From Romanomermis culicivorax (taxonomy: Eukaryota > Nematoda > Enoplea > Mermithida > Mermithidae), in NCBI GenBank assembly GCA_963922205.1, contig CAWUHX010000011.1, forward strand, positions 310,001 through 374,000: a stretch of 64,000 nucleotides of DNA, written 5' to 3'. The position numbers and the translations under genes are program-made. Positions 22,455 to 33,369 of this stretch are shown here, piece after piece (the first letter of the stretch is position 1; each line of letters starts with the position of its first letter). A model generated the notes under the pieces. That model made no database searches. It saw only the letters and a list, made by a program, of their open reading frames with translations, and had not been told where the DNA came from.

Positions 22455-23405
22455 AAAGCGTGAAGCACCAATGGGGAAAGGGGTCAAATTTTTTTTCCAT
22501 TTTCCCGAAGTCGTTTTTTTGCTTAAAAGTGCTCATACACGCTTTATTTATGTGTTTTTGAGCCTTTGCAATCATTCTGGTGTTTTGAGAGCAGTTAATG
22601 GTTTGATCAAAGTCTAATCTATAAGCATTGTGGAACAAATTTTCCATCAAACTATCCAAGAGCACAATGACTTTGAATTACATGAGAAATCGACGGTTAA
22701 GTCCTATATGACAAGTGAGAATCCAAAAAAATGATAATCCTTCCGGCGCGAATTTTTGGGTATTGACATTCCGCAATGGTGGAAAATCAATTTTTCGGAC
22801 ATTTATTTCAAGAGTTAGATTCGAATTTTTCGTTCAAAAGTCGTAATCTAGAATTTTATTTGAAAAATTTTAAAACCAGTATAATATTATTTGTAAACTC
22901 TCGCGATCTTGGCCGAAGATAATGAGTAAGGAAGGTAGAAATTTCCGAAAACTACTCTTGTGGAGCTTTTGAATTGATTTAACATTAGGAAAGAAATAAT
23001 CGCTTCAAAAAACATAGAGACTTAACGTATTGATCTTTCTCAAAAACTGTGTCAGTGAAAAATGTGAATCTCCTTTAAATACCACGATAAAATGTTGAAG
23101 ATTACCAATTAAAACATGAGATAATACGTTTAACATGATGAAAACCATTATAGATCAAGTGATAAATTAAGGTAGACATGCTAAAAGCTGCGCCTGGTAA
23201 TATGTATGTACATAATAATGATGATTAAAGTTACAACCGGTGCCCGAGAAATTTTTAGATTATGGCCTTCTAAAATGCACCACAATGCAACTTTTCTGTA
23301 TCCAATCCCCAAAATTTTCTTCCCCTAATAGAGAAAGCGCCTAAAATTTTTTTCCGTTTTCTGAATTTTTTCCGGAAAAAGCACGATTTGAGAGAAAAAG
23401 ACTGT
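22455..23405 (+). mobile_element. Copy of the inner hAT family
   Basis: It aligns with 17380-18310 in the same orientation (AAGTCTAATCT.YAAGCA, GGGTATTGACATTC, AGATTACCAATTAAAACATGAGA and others). The left end is lost in the GGTACCCGGGT patch, and the right end (GAGAAAAAGACTG) is degenerate. Confidence 0.75.
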
Positions 23406-23439
23406 TCTGATGCATTTTGGAAGGTCAAAACCTCAAAGT

Positions 23440-23925
23440 TTTCTTTTTTTTGGTCATTGCTTGCTATAATCCCGTTCAAGGATGAGCTTATGTATGTCTA
23501 CTTTACTTAATATAGTTAGCTGCATTCAATAGTTCTTATACAACCTAATGTCTCATCTCGTGGTGTAATCACTTTATCTTTGATTATGTGTCTTGGTATT
23601 TGACGAAAATGAAAATTTTTCCGCAAAATTTTTCTGCGGTCTTTACAAATTTTTGAGCTTTGTGAACATAACTTTTCTGCATTCGGCAAATGATTGAAAC
23701 ACCATCAGTTTGAGACAGTGACAGATATTGCTGATTGAATATCCCAAATTTTTGATTAGTTAACAGGTTGAAAACATCCGCACATTGTTAAAGCATGAAC
23801 ATCATTAGACCGAAAAAATCAAATTTTAAATCAAAATAATTCTTGAAAAATTCATCTTTCAACATTCTAGAGTATCGGAATCCGAAAACTTTTTCGGCAC
23901 TTGGCGCTGGAAGCAAGAATGATTC
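23440..23925 (-). repeat. Dispersed repeat, inverted partner of about 34060-34575
   Basis: Matching blocks include CATTYGGCAAATGATTGAAAC, AGTTTG.GACAGT and GTCTCATCTCGTG. A GCGC-type module is present near 23893. Ends are undefined. Confidence 0.55.
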
Positions 23926-24082
23926 ATGTGCATTCTTTGATTCTTCATTTTGGCTAACCACAGATACATATGTCAGCCATCGAATTTGTATGCAATTTAG
24001 GTTTTCTGCATCTTGATTTTTTGTTTCTGTTACTATGAATTTTGATAAATTACTGACTTCAGAAGCATGAATGATTTCAGAT

Positions 24083-24523
24083 CATACCTGTAATTGGGGG
24101 GGAAGTGCTATGGGAACCCCACCCCCCAGAAATCGTCGACCATATGGCTAGCCATTGGGCAACCGCCCCTCCCCCCAGAATTTTCCAATCCAATGGCTAG
24201 CTATATGGTAGCCGTAGGGACCCCCATACTTTTGGTCGAAAAAATACTGAAAAATGTCAATTTTTTGATCGAAAATGTCAACGTTTGAACAAAAAATGGT
24301 AAAAAATGTGAATTTTCCTGGCGCTTCGCACCATGAATACATTTTTTCGGTATTTTTAGAAAAAATTACTATTTTTTGAACTATTTTTTACACTTTTTTC
24401 GTGAAAAAGCTAGTTTTTTTCCTTGAGACCCCTCTCCCCAAAATTTTGGTAATAACTGACCCCCAGCCCTAAAAAAGTCGCCCAACCCCCCCACAGACCT
24501 TGGGGCCTCATTACATGTATATG
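24083..24523 (+). mobile_element. MITE with CATACCTGTAAT ends and near-exact TSD
   Basis: The ends are CATACCTGTAATTGG ... CATTACATGTATATG, with flanks TTTCAGAT (24075-24082) and TTTCAGAA (24524-24531). A truncated inverted copy is inserted in the Polinton relic (about 42278-42520). Confidence 0.78.
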
Positions 24524-25066
24524 TTTCAGAAAACTCAAAAATGCATAAACAAAGCACATTCTGTGCGGAAAAAAACAGTGGTTTGTATTCTGATAACTAT
24601 TCCTTATTTATCAATTTTCCATCATTTTTTTCTCTTTTTAATCTGTAGAAATAAAATAATTCTTTTTCTTAAGTTAATTTTCCTTCCATTATGTCGACAT
24701 CTGCTAAATATAAATGTGGTCAACATTGCTCTGTAAAATCTTGGCTATACTTTTTGCATCATATATATTTTTACATTTACATCGCAGTGCAGACTGAAAA
24801 ATATATTTACATCACCGCGCAAACTGAAAAAGTCATTGTTGATGCAAAGCAAGGAGATGTGGGTGGACTATAAGTTGGTGCATAAAAGTTGGTGAGTAAC
24901 AAAGGGATGCAAAAGGAGCCAAAGTTTTGTCCAACAAAAACTTTCTCAAAATTATTTAAAAAAGTCAAATCATCTGCATTTTACAATAATTTTGTAATAA
25001 TTTTTTACTTGTCAAAAAACTTTTTTAATTAGCAATAGATCCAATTGGAATAATTCTACATATTGT

Positions 25067-25259
25067 CAGGCCTGCAGCTAGGAGTTTTTTTGGAGGGCAC
25101 ACACATTTTTTGGAAGTCAATATCCTACTCAATTTACTGTAAAATTGGCATTTTTGACTTGACTTTTTCTTGAACAAAAACCAAAGATACCTTTGCTTTT
25201 TAACACTTGAAACATTTTGGGAGGGCCAAGGCTCGCCCAACCCCTTGCCTACAGGCCTG
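25067..25259 (+). mobile_element. MITE with CAGGCCTG ends
   Basis: It starts CAGGCCTGCAGCTAGG and ends CCTTGCCTACAGGCCTG. Flanks CATATTGT and CATACAGT agree at 6 of 8 bases. Relatives lie at 35804-35980 and 30874-31037, and a 5' fragment at 39545. Confidence 0.7.
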
Positions 25260-25530
25260 CATACAGTTACCGTATAATTTTCATTATAAATCATTTAAAT
25301 TACAAAATAAAAGCTTCAACGATAAGTTGAAAAAATGAATCAAAAAAACAGCGCGCTTCTATACTATACTATTGCATACAACTTGTTTAACACAGTTTTA
25401 TGTAGAACTTATCCTTTCAAAACATATTACTTGTAAAAGATTTCTTTGACCAGTTTTGACTGTTTTTTAACTTTTGACGTTTTTGGCTATTTTTTGACTA
25501 TAAGCTGAAGTGGGCGCAATACCTGGACAA

Positions 25531-25979
25531 TAGGGATGAGATGAATCCTGGATTCGGATTTGGCTGGGTTCAGTCTTTTTTCCAGATTCGGATTTGGTAG
25601 TCTTGCCCAAAATTTTAGACCCAATCTGAATCCATTCTTATTTTGAGGTATGTTGGTAAAAATGACTTTTAATCTCATCTTTCAATTTTATCCTATAGTT
25701 TTTCTGCTCTGCACAGAAAAGCATGAAAAAAATTTCTGCTCCAACCCTTAATCTGCTAGGAGCAGAGAAACCCTGCTTCTATAAAATTAATGCATTAAGG
25801 TAAAATAATTACATTAATGTACACAAAATGTCATTAATAAATGGTGCGCGTTTGATTTGGCAAAAATTAATGTAGAATTCGGATTCGCCGGAATCCTAAA
25901 TGTCAGATTCGGATTCCGTACTTACTAATTACCCGGATTCGGATTCAGAAACTACATAAAATTGAATTCGTCCCATCAG
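25531..25979 (+). mobile_element. Probable transposon with GGATTCGGATT subterminal repeats
   Basis: Near-inverted ends are GATGAGATGAAT and ATTCGTCCCATC, with many GGATTCGGATT words next to both. This is the same design as the 20300-21910 element. No clear TSD is seen. Confidence 0.45.
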
Positions 25980-26572
25980 AGGTCCCCAAGGTCGAAAATT
26001 CAGGTAGGGGTAAAATAGTAAATTTTAAGGGTAGTACTTGAAATATGCCATATGCAGTGACCTTTTTTTTGCTCCCAACAATTTGCGAAGGAGGGGGGAG
26101 TTGTAGTACTCTAACCACATAGAACTTACAAAAATGAATAATGCCCCTACTTTATGCTTTTTACAGTCAAAAAACATTTACTATTTCAACTCCATTTTCC
26201 AGCTCCCAATCATGCAACTTTAATGCACTAATTACACATACAGAATAGTCACACTTTGAAGACTGTTGTGCCAACTGATTTCTGCACATTTCAAGAATCG
26301 GGCACAACATATGTTTGGAAACAATGTTTCAGTATAGGCTTATCCCATCACTGATTAGGCTTCGAACAGTGCTTCCAATTGAAAGTCGTGATGCTGAATG
26401 TGGCTTTAGTATTATTAATCCCATCAGACTATGAACTACGAGTTTGAAACTAAGTACCACACCTGATCCACATCAACAGACCTCACATGTCTCAACTCAT
26501 AGCAGGAAAGAGAGTGGTCACAGCAACCAACTCAACTACGAATTGTTGCAAAAAAAAAGCACCTTTCCTGCT

Positions 26573-26646
26573 GCTCGGTTGGCTCAGTTGATTAGAGTGT
26601 GCGGACGGTAGCCGCAAGGTCCTGGGTTCAAGTCCCAGATGGTGCC
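26573..26646 (+). tRNA. tRNA-like unit 1
   Basis: D stem GCTC/GAGT, anticodon stem TGCGG/CCGCA with loop ACGGTAG, T stem CTGGG/CCCAG. The acceptor stem has two mismatches (3' strand ATGGTGC). The anticodon position reads GGT (Thr-like), but base 33 is C, so it is probably not a working tRNA. Confidence 0.55.
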
Positions 26647-26801
26647 TAACTTTTACTGAAGCCCCGAGTAGCCGGAAGAGGTTGCCTCAACACTGGTGGC
26701 CCTTGATGGTCCGTCAAACTGGACAGTGGAGGGATGTTGAGAGTGGCCAAAGTAGCTACCTCAACTACAAATTGTTGCAAAAAAAGAGAGCCTTTCCTGC
26801 T

Positions 26802-26875
26802 GCTCAGTTGGCTCAGTTGGTTAGAGTGTGCAGACAGTAGCTGCAAGGTCATGGGTTCAAGTCCCAGACCGAGCC
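26802..26875 (+). tRNA. tRNA-like unit 2
   Basis: The anticodon stem TGCAG/CTGCA is fully paired with loop ACAGTAG, anticodon position AGT (Thr). Acceptor GCTCAGT/ACCGAGC has one mismatch. Confidence 0.55.
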
Positions 26876-27030
26876 TAACTTTTACTGAAGTCCTGAGTAG
26901 TGGGAACAGGTTGTCTCAACACTGGTGGCCCTGAACAGTCCATCAAACTCCACGGCGGAGGGATGTTGAGAGTGGTCACAGCAACCACCTCAACTACAAA
27001 TTGTTGCAAAAAGAGAGCGCCTTTCCTGCT

Positions 27031-27095
27031 GCTCAGTTGGTTAGAGCATGCAGATGGTAGCCGCAAGGTCCTGGGTTCAAGTCCCAGACCGAGCC
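27031..27095 (+). tRNA. tRNA-like unit 3, short D-arm side
   Basis: A 9-bp stretch (one GCTCAGTTG copy) is missing relative to other units, so acceptor and D arm are merged. The anticodon loop ATGGTAG has T at position 33; the anticodon position is GGT. Confidence 0.45.
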
Positions 27096-27248
27096 TAACT
27101 TTTACCGAAGCCCCGAGTAGGGGAAAAGGTTGCCTCAACACTGGTGGCCCTTGACCATCCGTCAAACTCAACAGTGGAGGTATGTTGAGAGTGGCCAAAG
27201 TAGCCACCTCAACTACAAATTGTTGCAAAAAGAGAGCGCCTTCCTGCT

Positions 27249-27322
27249 GCTCAGTTGGCTCAGTTGGTTAGAGCCTGCAGACGGTAGCCGCAAGGTCCTG
27301 GGTTCAAGTCCCAAACCGAGCC
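27249..27322 (+). tRNA. tRNA-like unit 4
   Basis: Full length. Loop ACGGTAG. The T-arm 3' strand is CCAA, and the 3' acceptor strand is ACCGAGC. Confidence 0.5.
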
Positions 27323-27478
27323 TAACTTTTACTGAAGCCCCGAGTAGCGGGAAAAGGTTGCCTCAACACTGGTGGCCCTGAACAGTCCATCAAACTCCAC
27401 GGCGGAGAGATGTTGAGAGTGGTCACAGCAACCACCTCAACTACAAATTGTTGCAAAAAGAGAGCGCCTTTCCTGCTG

Positions 27479-27542
27479 CTCAGTTGGTTAGAGCATGCAG
27501 ATGGTAGCCGCAAGGTCCTGGGTTCAAGTCCCAGACCGAGCC
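27479..27542 (+). tRNA. tRNA-like unit 5, short D-arm side
   Basis: It has the same 9-bp loss as unit 3, and loop ATGGTAG. Units 3 and 5 also share the GTGGT/ACCAC hairpin version upstream, so they are probably duplicates of one another. Confidence 0.45.
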
Positions 27543-27697
27543 TAACTTTTACTGGAGCCCCAAGTAGGGGGAAAAGGTTGCATCAACACTGGTGGCCCTT
27601 GACCGTCCGTCAAACTCAACAGTGGAGGTATGTTGAGAGTGGCCAAAGTAGCCACCTCAACTACAAATTGTTGCAAAAAGAGAGGGCCTTTCCTGCT

Positions 27698-27771
27698 GCT
27701 TGGTTGGCTCAGTTGGTTAGAGCGTGTGGACGGTAGCCGCAAGGTCCTGGGTTCAAGTCCCAGACTCAGCC
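27698..27771 (+). tRNA. tRNA-like unit 6
   Basis: Full length. Acceptor GCTTGGT/ACTCAGC has one mismatch and one wobble. Loop ACGGTAG. Confidence 0.5.
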
Positions 27772-27928
27772 TAACTTTTACTGGAGCCCCAAGTAGCGGG
27801 AAAAGGTTGCCTCAACACTGGTGGCCCTTGACAGTCCGATATGCTCGATGGCGGAGGGATGTTGAGAGTGGCCAAAGTAGCCACCTCAACTACGAATTGT
27901 TGCAAAAAAAGAGAGCACCTTTCCCGCT

Positions 27929-28002
27929 GCTTGGTTAACTCAGTTGGTTAGAGCATGCAGATGGTAGCCGCAAAGTCCTGGGTTCAACTCCCAGATGGTG
28001 CC
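27929..28002 (+). tRNA. tRNA-like unit 7
   Basis: Loop ATGGTAG. The D stem is weakened (AACTC) and the acceptor is poorly paired (3' strand ATGGTGC, as in unit 1). Confidence 0.45.
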
Positions 28003-28168
28003 TAACTTTTACTGAAGCCCTGAGTACCGGGAAGAGGTTGCCTCAACACTGGTGGCCCTTGATGGTCCATCATGCTCGATGGCGGAGGGATGTTGAGAGT
28101 GGCCAAAGTAGCCACCTCCTACTACAAATTGTTGCAAAAAGAGAGCGCCTTTCCCGCTGCTCAGTTGG

Positions 28169-28232
28169 CTCAGTTGGTTAGAGTGTGCGGACGGTAGCTG
28201 CAAGGTCCTGGGTTCAAGTCCCAGACCGAGCC
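28169..28232 (+). tRNA. tRNA-like unit 8
   Basis: It has two GCTCAGTTGG words, loop ACGGTAG, T stem CTGGG/CCCAG intact, and one acceptor mismatch. Confidence 0.5.
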
Positions 28233-28387
28233 TAACTTTTACTGAAGCCCCGAGTAGCGGGAACAGGTTGCCTCAACACTGGTGGCCCTTGACGGTCCAT
28301 CAAACTCGAGGGGGGAGGGATGTTGAGAGTGGCCAAAGCAGCCATCTCAACTACGAATTGTTGCAAAAAGAGAGCACCTTTCCCACT

Positions 28388-28461
28388 GCTCGGTTGGCTC
28401 AGTTGGTTAGAGCATGCAGACGGTAGCCGTAAGGTCCTGGGTTCAAATCCCAGACTGAGCC
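28388..28461 (+). tRNA. tRNA-like unit 9, best acceptor stem
   Basis: Acceptor GCTCGGT/ACTGAGC pairs fully with one wobble. D stem GCTC/GAGC and T stem CTGGG/CCCAG are intact. The anticodon stem has one mismatch. Loop ACGGTAG. Confidence 0.55.
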
Positions 28462-28515
28462 TAACTTTTACTGAAGCCCCGAGTAGCGGGAAAAGGTTGT
28501 CTCAACAAGTATGCC

Positions 28516-29083
28516 ACAGCTTGGGTAACTATATGCGCATAGAAGACCCAGTGCAGAAGCGGGGAAAAGGAAAGGAGAGCATGAAGAGGCAGAATTTTAA
28601 GAACAGAATGTTTTTCTTCCCAAGGGGCGAGTTTTTGATTAATCACATATACATAAGTCATTATTTCATCTCCCAATTATATTTATAATGATTTCCTACA
28701 AGTAGTATATATTAATGTGCTGATATCCTTTCCTTAAAATCGCTATATGGCACAGAAGTTGCATACTTTCCCATTATCATTTGCTCAGTAAATGTGTCAA
28801 AAAGAGCAGTGAGTAATTCCTCAGAATTACACATTCTGCAATTTGTCTCGAATTAGTATAACCTACTGGGGAGAGGATGAAGTCGACCAAAATTTTTTGC
28901 TATAGTGAGTTGTTTTTATGGGGGTAGTAAATGAATTTCCAAATCTAAGACAGGTGTAATACCCCCCATACCCCCCATGGGGTGCTCTGCGTCCCATCCC
29001 TATTGGACAAACCCTATCGGTTCATCTGGTACCAGTCAGCCCAAAAAGTTGGTTGGTTCCCGAATCCTTTTGATGGTTGCCAC
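28516..29083 (+). other. Flank of the tRNA-like array
   Basis: No gene is seen. Near 29003-29062 lies a truncated end (GGACAAACCCTATCGGTTCA, CTGGTACCAG) of the minisatellite-bearing element found whole at 47742-48730. Confidence 0.45.
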
Positions 29084-29330
29084 CAGACATGCACGGCTAG
29101 AATTTTCTAGGGGGAGGGTCCATGGACTTTTTCCCTAGGAGTAGTGGGGTGGGTGAGCAAAAAAACAAAAAAAAGTTCTGCAAGCCTGTTTTTCATACAA
29201 AATATGCACAAAAATAATGAAAAAAGCCGTCTTGGAGAAAGTTCAGGTAGGGGTGTTTGACGATTTTTTCTGGCCAGGGGGGGTGGCCAAGGTCTCAGGT
29301 ATGGGGTTTACCCCCCTTTGTGCATGTATG
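29084..29330 (+). mobile_element. MITE with CAGACATGCAC ends, near-exact TSD
   Basis: The ends are CAGACATGCAC ... GTGCATGTATG, with flanks GTTGCCAC (29076-29083) and GTTGTCAC (29331-29338). The sister copy at 53962-54201 has its own TSD. Confidence 0.85.
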
Positions 29331-29459
29331 GTTGTCACTCCAAAAGAGGGTAGAGAACCAGATGCATAGTAAATTTATCTTGTAGAAAATGGACAGAATG
29401 CAACCTCTCAAGTTTATCCAAGAGTCTGCGCACTTTTTAGGACATACCAGTGTACTTAG

Positions 29460-30570
29460 TGGAAAACCTGGAACGTCAGAGGAAAAACTTACGCTTGGGA
29501 AACTTGGAGAAGTCTGAGAACATGAAAAAGTGCATAAGATCAAAATTTCCCGTTGCCTCGTGTCGATTTTTATTCATCGGATTTGGCTTGAGGGCGACAC
29601 TCTGAAAGTCAAATACTATTATCAAATTAACATTTAATTCGATTTTTCTGTCGATCATGTTTAAACATTTTCTCACTCAGTCAGTGTTATAAATTATGAT
29701 AGTTATAGACAGATTAAAACAGGAAAAATCACTGTAATTATGATTTCGCTGTGTGCTTTGTACATGTACATACTTTTCACCATTTTATGATTTGGTTGAA
29801 AAAAATTTAAAAAACTGCAAAATTCCGGGAAATGACCCGGAAAGGCCTCAGAATTTCACTTTGAAAATTTGACAAACATTCTTTGCTCCGCACAAAGATC
29901 TTTCTGATATCTTTGTTTAATGTAAAAAACAAGATTTTGTCCGCATTACCTGGTCGGAAAACGCTTCTCCGGGTTCTAAAATCAGAAAACACTGAAAAAA
30001 ATTTATGTCGCGTTTTCTACTTTATAATTTTATAGAATGGTCTATCCAATGCTTTCCCTGTTCCTTTTGGAGCAAAAACGTTCGGAAAACATGAATTGTG
30101 GTGCATATTAAAAAACCAAAATCTCAATTTTTCCGCCTTTCTGTAACCATACTGTTGAACATGAGGCCGATTTTTAATTGCATCATGGAAATAATTTTCA
30201 AAAATTGCAAGTTTCAATGGAAGTTTTTCAAATTGTGAAAATGTGAGTGTATTTTTTAATTTTAAAGTGAGACGTGTTTTCAAACGGGAAATTTGAACCC
30301 CATGTTTGTTAAATAAAATCTTTTAAAAAAATAAAAAAACATATTCATGCTGGAAAACCAGGAAATTGATTTTCCAGCATGATGCTGCATTCTTCAATAC
30401 CGTGTACCTTTATACTATACAGAGCTTGATGCTATCTGAAACAGGGTGTTTTCCGCACACTCTTTTTAGATTGCGCGGAAAAATTTTTGGAAATTTTCCG
30501 CATAGAACCGAAGTTCTTTTGGGCATTTCTACTGGCATTGATGAAAAGTTGAATTCTGGTGCAATTTAGA
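29460..30570 (+). other. AT-rich repeat debris
   Basis: It includes the dispersed repeat shared with 16560-17060 (about 29760-30360). No gene or defined ends are seen. Confidence 0.4.
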
Positions 30571-30873
30571 AGCACAAAATCTCAAATTTTTCTGACCCTC
30601 CGCTCCGGCAATGGCAATAATTTATAATGTTCACTGCAACTAAGCTGAAGCCAAAAAAGAAGTCAAGTTTCATTTCTCAGTTGTCCATGATTGTTTCCAT
30701 GAATCTGCTATGTCTCTGCTAGAGTGGGTAAAACTCGTCACTCCACTGTGAGAATATAATTTTCAAGATTAATATGAATTTATTGATTTCTTTCACATTT
30801 CTCCATACATTTATTTAATATCATCATTTTTCTAGGGAAAATCTGAACTGAGAGTATTACAAATTATTTCTAC

Positions 30874-31037
30874 CAGACCTGTAGGCAGGGGGTTGGGGGG
30901 CATGGCCCTCGGAATGTTTCAAGTGTTGAAAAAAGTAGATGTACTTTTGATTTTTTTCTCCAAGAAAAAGTCAAGTCAGAAATGTCAATTTTACAGAAAA
31001 TTGAGTGAAAAAAGATGTGTGCCCCCTCCCATACCTT
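30874..31037 (-). mobile_element. Truncated CAGGCCTG-family MITE
   Basis: It begins CAGACCTGTAGGCAGGGGG and matches the reverse complement of the 25067-25259 element. The far end is replaced by the GGTACCAG-type module at about 31040-31145. Confidence 0.65.
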
Positions 31038-31039
31038 GA

Positions 31040-31150
31040 CAGTAGGTTCAACTAGATGTAACTCGGCGCCAGTTGAGGCGATTTTGGTACCAGGCTATTT
31101 GATTCTCAGCAGCAGATCATGTTTTGTGTGTGAACCAATTTTAAAATGAA
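31040..31150 (+). repeat. GGTTCAAC...GGTACCAG module, copy 1
   Basis: The blocks TAGGTTCAACTAGATG, AACTCGG, TTTGATTCTCAGC and AGATCATGTTTTGTGTGTGAA recur at 33135-33262 (inverted) and 47742-47870. It marks one end of the minisatellite-bearing element. Confidence 0.7.
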
Positions 31151-31577
31151 TAAAATGAATTTAAAATGATTTCAACTTGGAATGGAAAAAAATTTCATCT
31201 GCGAAAAAAATTTGGAGTCATTGCCACACCGTGCGGATGAAAGCGTGCGAAAACAAAATTCTGGCGGAAGGTTTGTGAAAAAATACACTCAAAATTGTGG
31301 TTTTTAAAGAGTAAAAAAACTTCTGGCCGACAAAAAGGCTCGTGCAAATAAAACATCCGAGTTGCACTTATTTTTTAATTATAAACAAGATATAGCTTCG
31401 GATCAAGCCTTGCGCACCCTGACGAATTTATGAGGCTCAAAATCAATGATTCACTAATTGAAAATTTCAATCCAAAAAATATACTGCTCAATGGCCGAGT
31501 TTGCGAAGTGATTATCCAACCATGTGATCAAAAACCAAATCATCAGATAAAAATACACATACTCGTCTGCTTAAGCA

Positions 31578-31772
31578 CATACCTGTAATTATGGGGGCTC
31601 CAACTTGGTCGAACCCTATACCCAAATGTTGGAACCCTCCTAATTCGAAAAAATTTGGAATATATTAGCTTGTTTGGCCCTTTTTGGGAAAATTTTCGCT
31701 TTTCTTTTGGACCCCCACCCACAAATTTAGGGTTTACCCCCTCCCCAAGTGATTATATTTCTTACATGTATG
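31578..31772 (+). mobile_element. Small MITE of the CATACCTGTAA family
   Basis: The ends are CATACCTGTAATTATGG ... CTTACATGTATG, with flanks CTTAAGCA and TTTAAACA (6/8). The interior is an inverted relative of 9799-10044. Confidence 0.65.
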
Positions 31773-31849
31773 TTTAAACAATTATATCACCACTAAGTCA
31801 TCTATAAATGCTTCTCTGTATTTCATTGGTGTTTGGTGATCATGATGGC

Positions 31850-33110
31850 TAATTCCTTGATTTATTGGTTTCGTTTCCTTGATGTTTGATTGATTCCCTT
31901 TTTGGCTGATTGCTTGAGTTTTGAGCTAATCAGTTTTTTTATTGAGATTAGTTCCCTGATTAGCTGAATCATTGACACTGTGATTCGATTGGTAATTTCC
32001 TAACTGGCTGGTGAGTTGGCTGATTCAACTAAACAGTCGGTTAAGAAATCACCTGCAAATTATAATTACTACTATTACATTAATTCACCTAGTGAATCGA
32101 CCAACCAACAAGGAAATCGGAGTAAGTTGCTTTTCCTTGTTGGTTGGTTGATCTCCCTGCAGTTGGATTTTGGTTTATTCCCAGATTAGTGGTTAGTTGA
32201 TTAATTTCCTGATTCACTTAGTGGTTGGTTGATTGATTCCTCGATTGGCTAGTTGGTTGGCTCATTGATCCCCCGGTTGGTTGACTCATTGATTCCCGGG
32301 TTGATTGGTTGATTTCCTGATTGATTGGTTGATTTGATTCCTCGATTGGTTAGTTGGTTGGTTGTTTAGTACATTGATTCATTGGTTAGTTGGATTGATG
32401 CTTCGATTTGTTAGTCGGTCGATTCATTGATTCTCTGGTTGGCTGGCTGATATTCAGGTTGGTTGGTTAGTTGTTTCCCTGATTGGTTGGTCGGTTCATT
32501 GATTCGCTGGTTAGTTGGTTGATTTCCTGATTAGGTGGTTCATTGATTCCTGGTTGGTTAGTTGGTTGGTTGATTCTCCGATTGGCTAGTTAATTGATGC
32601 CTTGATTGTTTAGTTGGTTGATTCATTGATTTTCTGGTTGGCTTGCTGATCCCCTGGTTGATTGCTTGGTAGATTTTCTGATTGTTTGGTTGGTCGTTTC
32701 CCCGATTGGTTGGTTGGTTGATTCCTTGATTAGTTCGTTCGTTGATTCCTTGGTTGGTCGGTTGGTTCGTTGATTCCCCAAGTGACTAGTTGATTGCTGC
32801 CTCGATTGGTGTTGCTTGGTTGATCCCCGGGTTGGTTGATTGATTCCCTGGTTGATTGATCGGTTATTTCCATGATTGGTTGGTTCGTTGCTTCATTAAT
32901 TTCCTGGTTGGTTGGTTGTTTCCCTGATCGGTTGGTTGGTTCATTGATTCCATGGTTGGTTGTTTCCCTGATTGATTGATTGGTTAATTGATTCCCTGGT
33001 TTGTTGATTGATAACTGATTAGTTGGTTCAGTGAGACTGATTGGTTCACTGATCCTCTGACTGATGTGTTGGTTATTTGATTCTCTGGTTTATTGGTCGA
33101 TTGCCGTTTA
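31850..33110 (-). repeat. TTGGTTGG minisatellite array B
   Basis: Degenerate GATTGGTTGGTTGATTCC-type units run for over 1.2 kb, opposite in strand to arrays A and C. The GGTACCAG module (33135-33262) adjoins its right end, as it adjoins array C at 47742-47870. Confidence 0.88.
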
Positions 33111-33134
33111 CTTGGTTAACCTTTGAATTCTCGA

Positions 33135-33262
33135 TTGCATTTTCCCGGTTAAAATCGGTTCATACACAAAACATGATCTGGTGCTAAGAATCAAGTCATC
33201 TGGTACCGAGGTCGCCTCATCTGGTACCGAGTTGCATTCTGTTGAACCTATTATCCAGGTAT
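33135..33262 (-). repeat. GGTTCAAC...GGTACCAG module, copy 2
   Basis: It is the reverse complement of the modules at 31040 and 47742, with two GGTACCGAG/ATCTGGTACC words inside. It appears to be the end of the element that carries array B. Confidence 0.75.
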
Positions 33263-33369
33263 CCCGGCCTAAATTGCAGAATGGCGCTTTTTTTGGGGAA
33301 ATTTTCGACTTTCTCGACCCCGCCTCCCAAAAAAAAAATTCGAACATATTCACGCTTCTGCAGTCAGTG

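Larger units (their letters stand above)
26500..28515 (+). repeat. Nine-unit tandem array of tRNA-like plus hairpin units
   Basis: The unit is 218-240 bp. Each unit holds a 64-74-nt tRNA-like cloverleaf (starts at 26573, 26802, 27031, 27249, 27479, 27698, 27929, 28169 and 28388), then TAACTTTTACTG (a TTTT run), a CCCCGAGTAGCGGG mini-hairpin, a CTCAACACTGGTGGCCCTTGA block, and a long hairpin GTTGAG-A-GTGGC / GCCACCTCAAC with a 7-nt loop. In two units the closing pair is T/A (GTGGT / ACCAC) instead of C/G. Box A-like TTGGCTCAGTTGG and box B-like GGTTCAAGTCC suggest RNA polymerase III transcription. The open frames of 60-120 codons across the array are repeat translations. The array ends abruptly near 28510. 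Confidence 0.88.

Noticed and set aside
26734-28688. Several open frames of 60-122 codons (for example starting MLRVAKVATSTTNCC) across the tRNA-like array
   Set aside because: They are the same repeat translated unit after unit, on both strands, and break with unit length changes.
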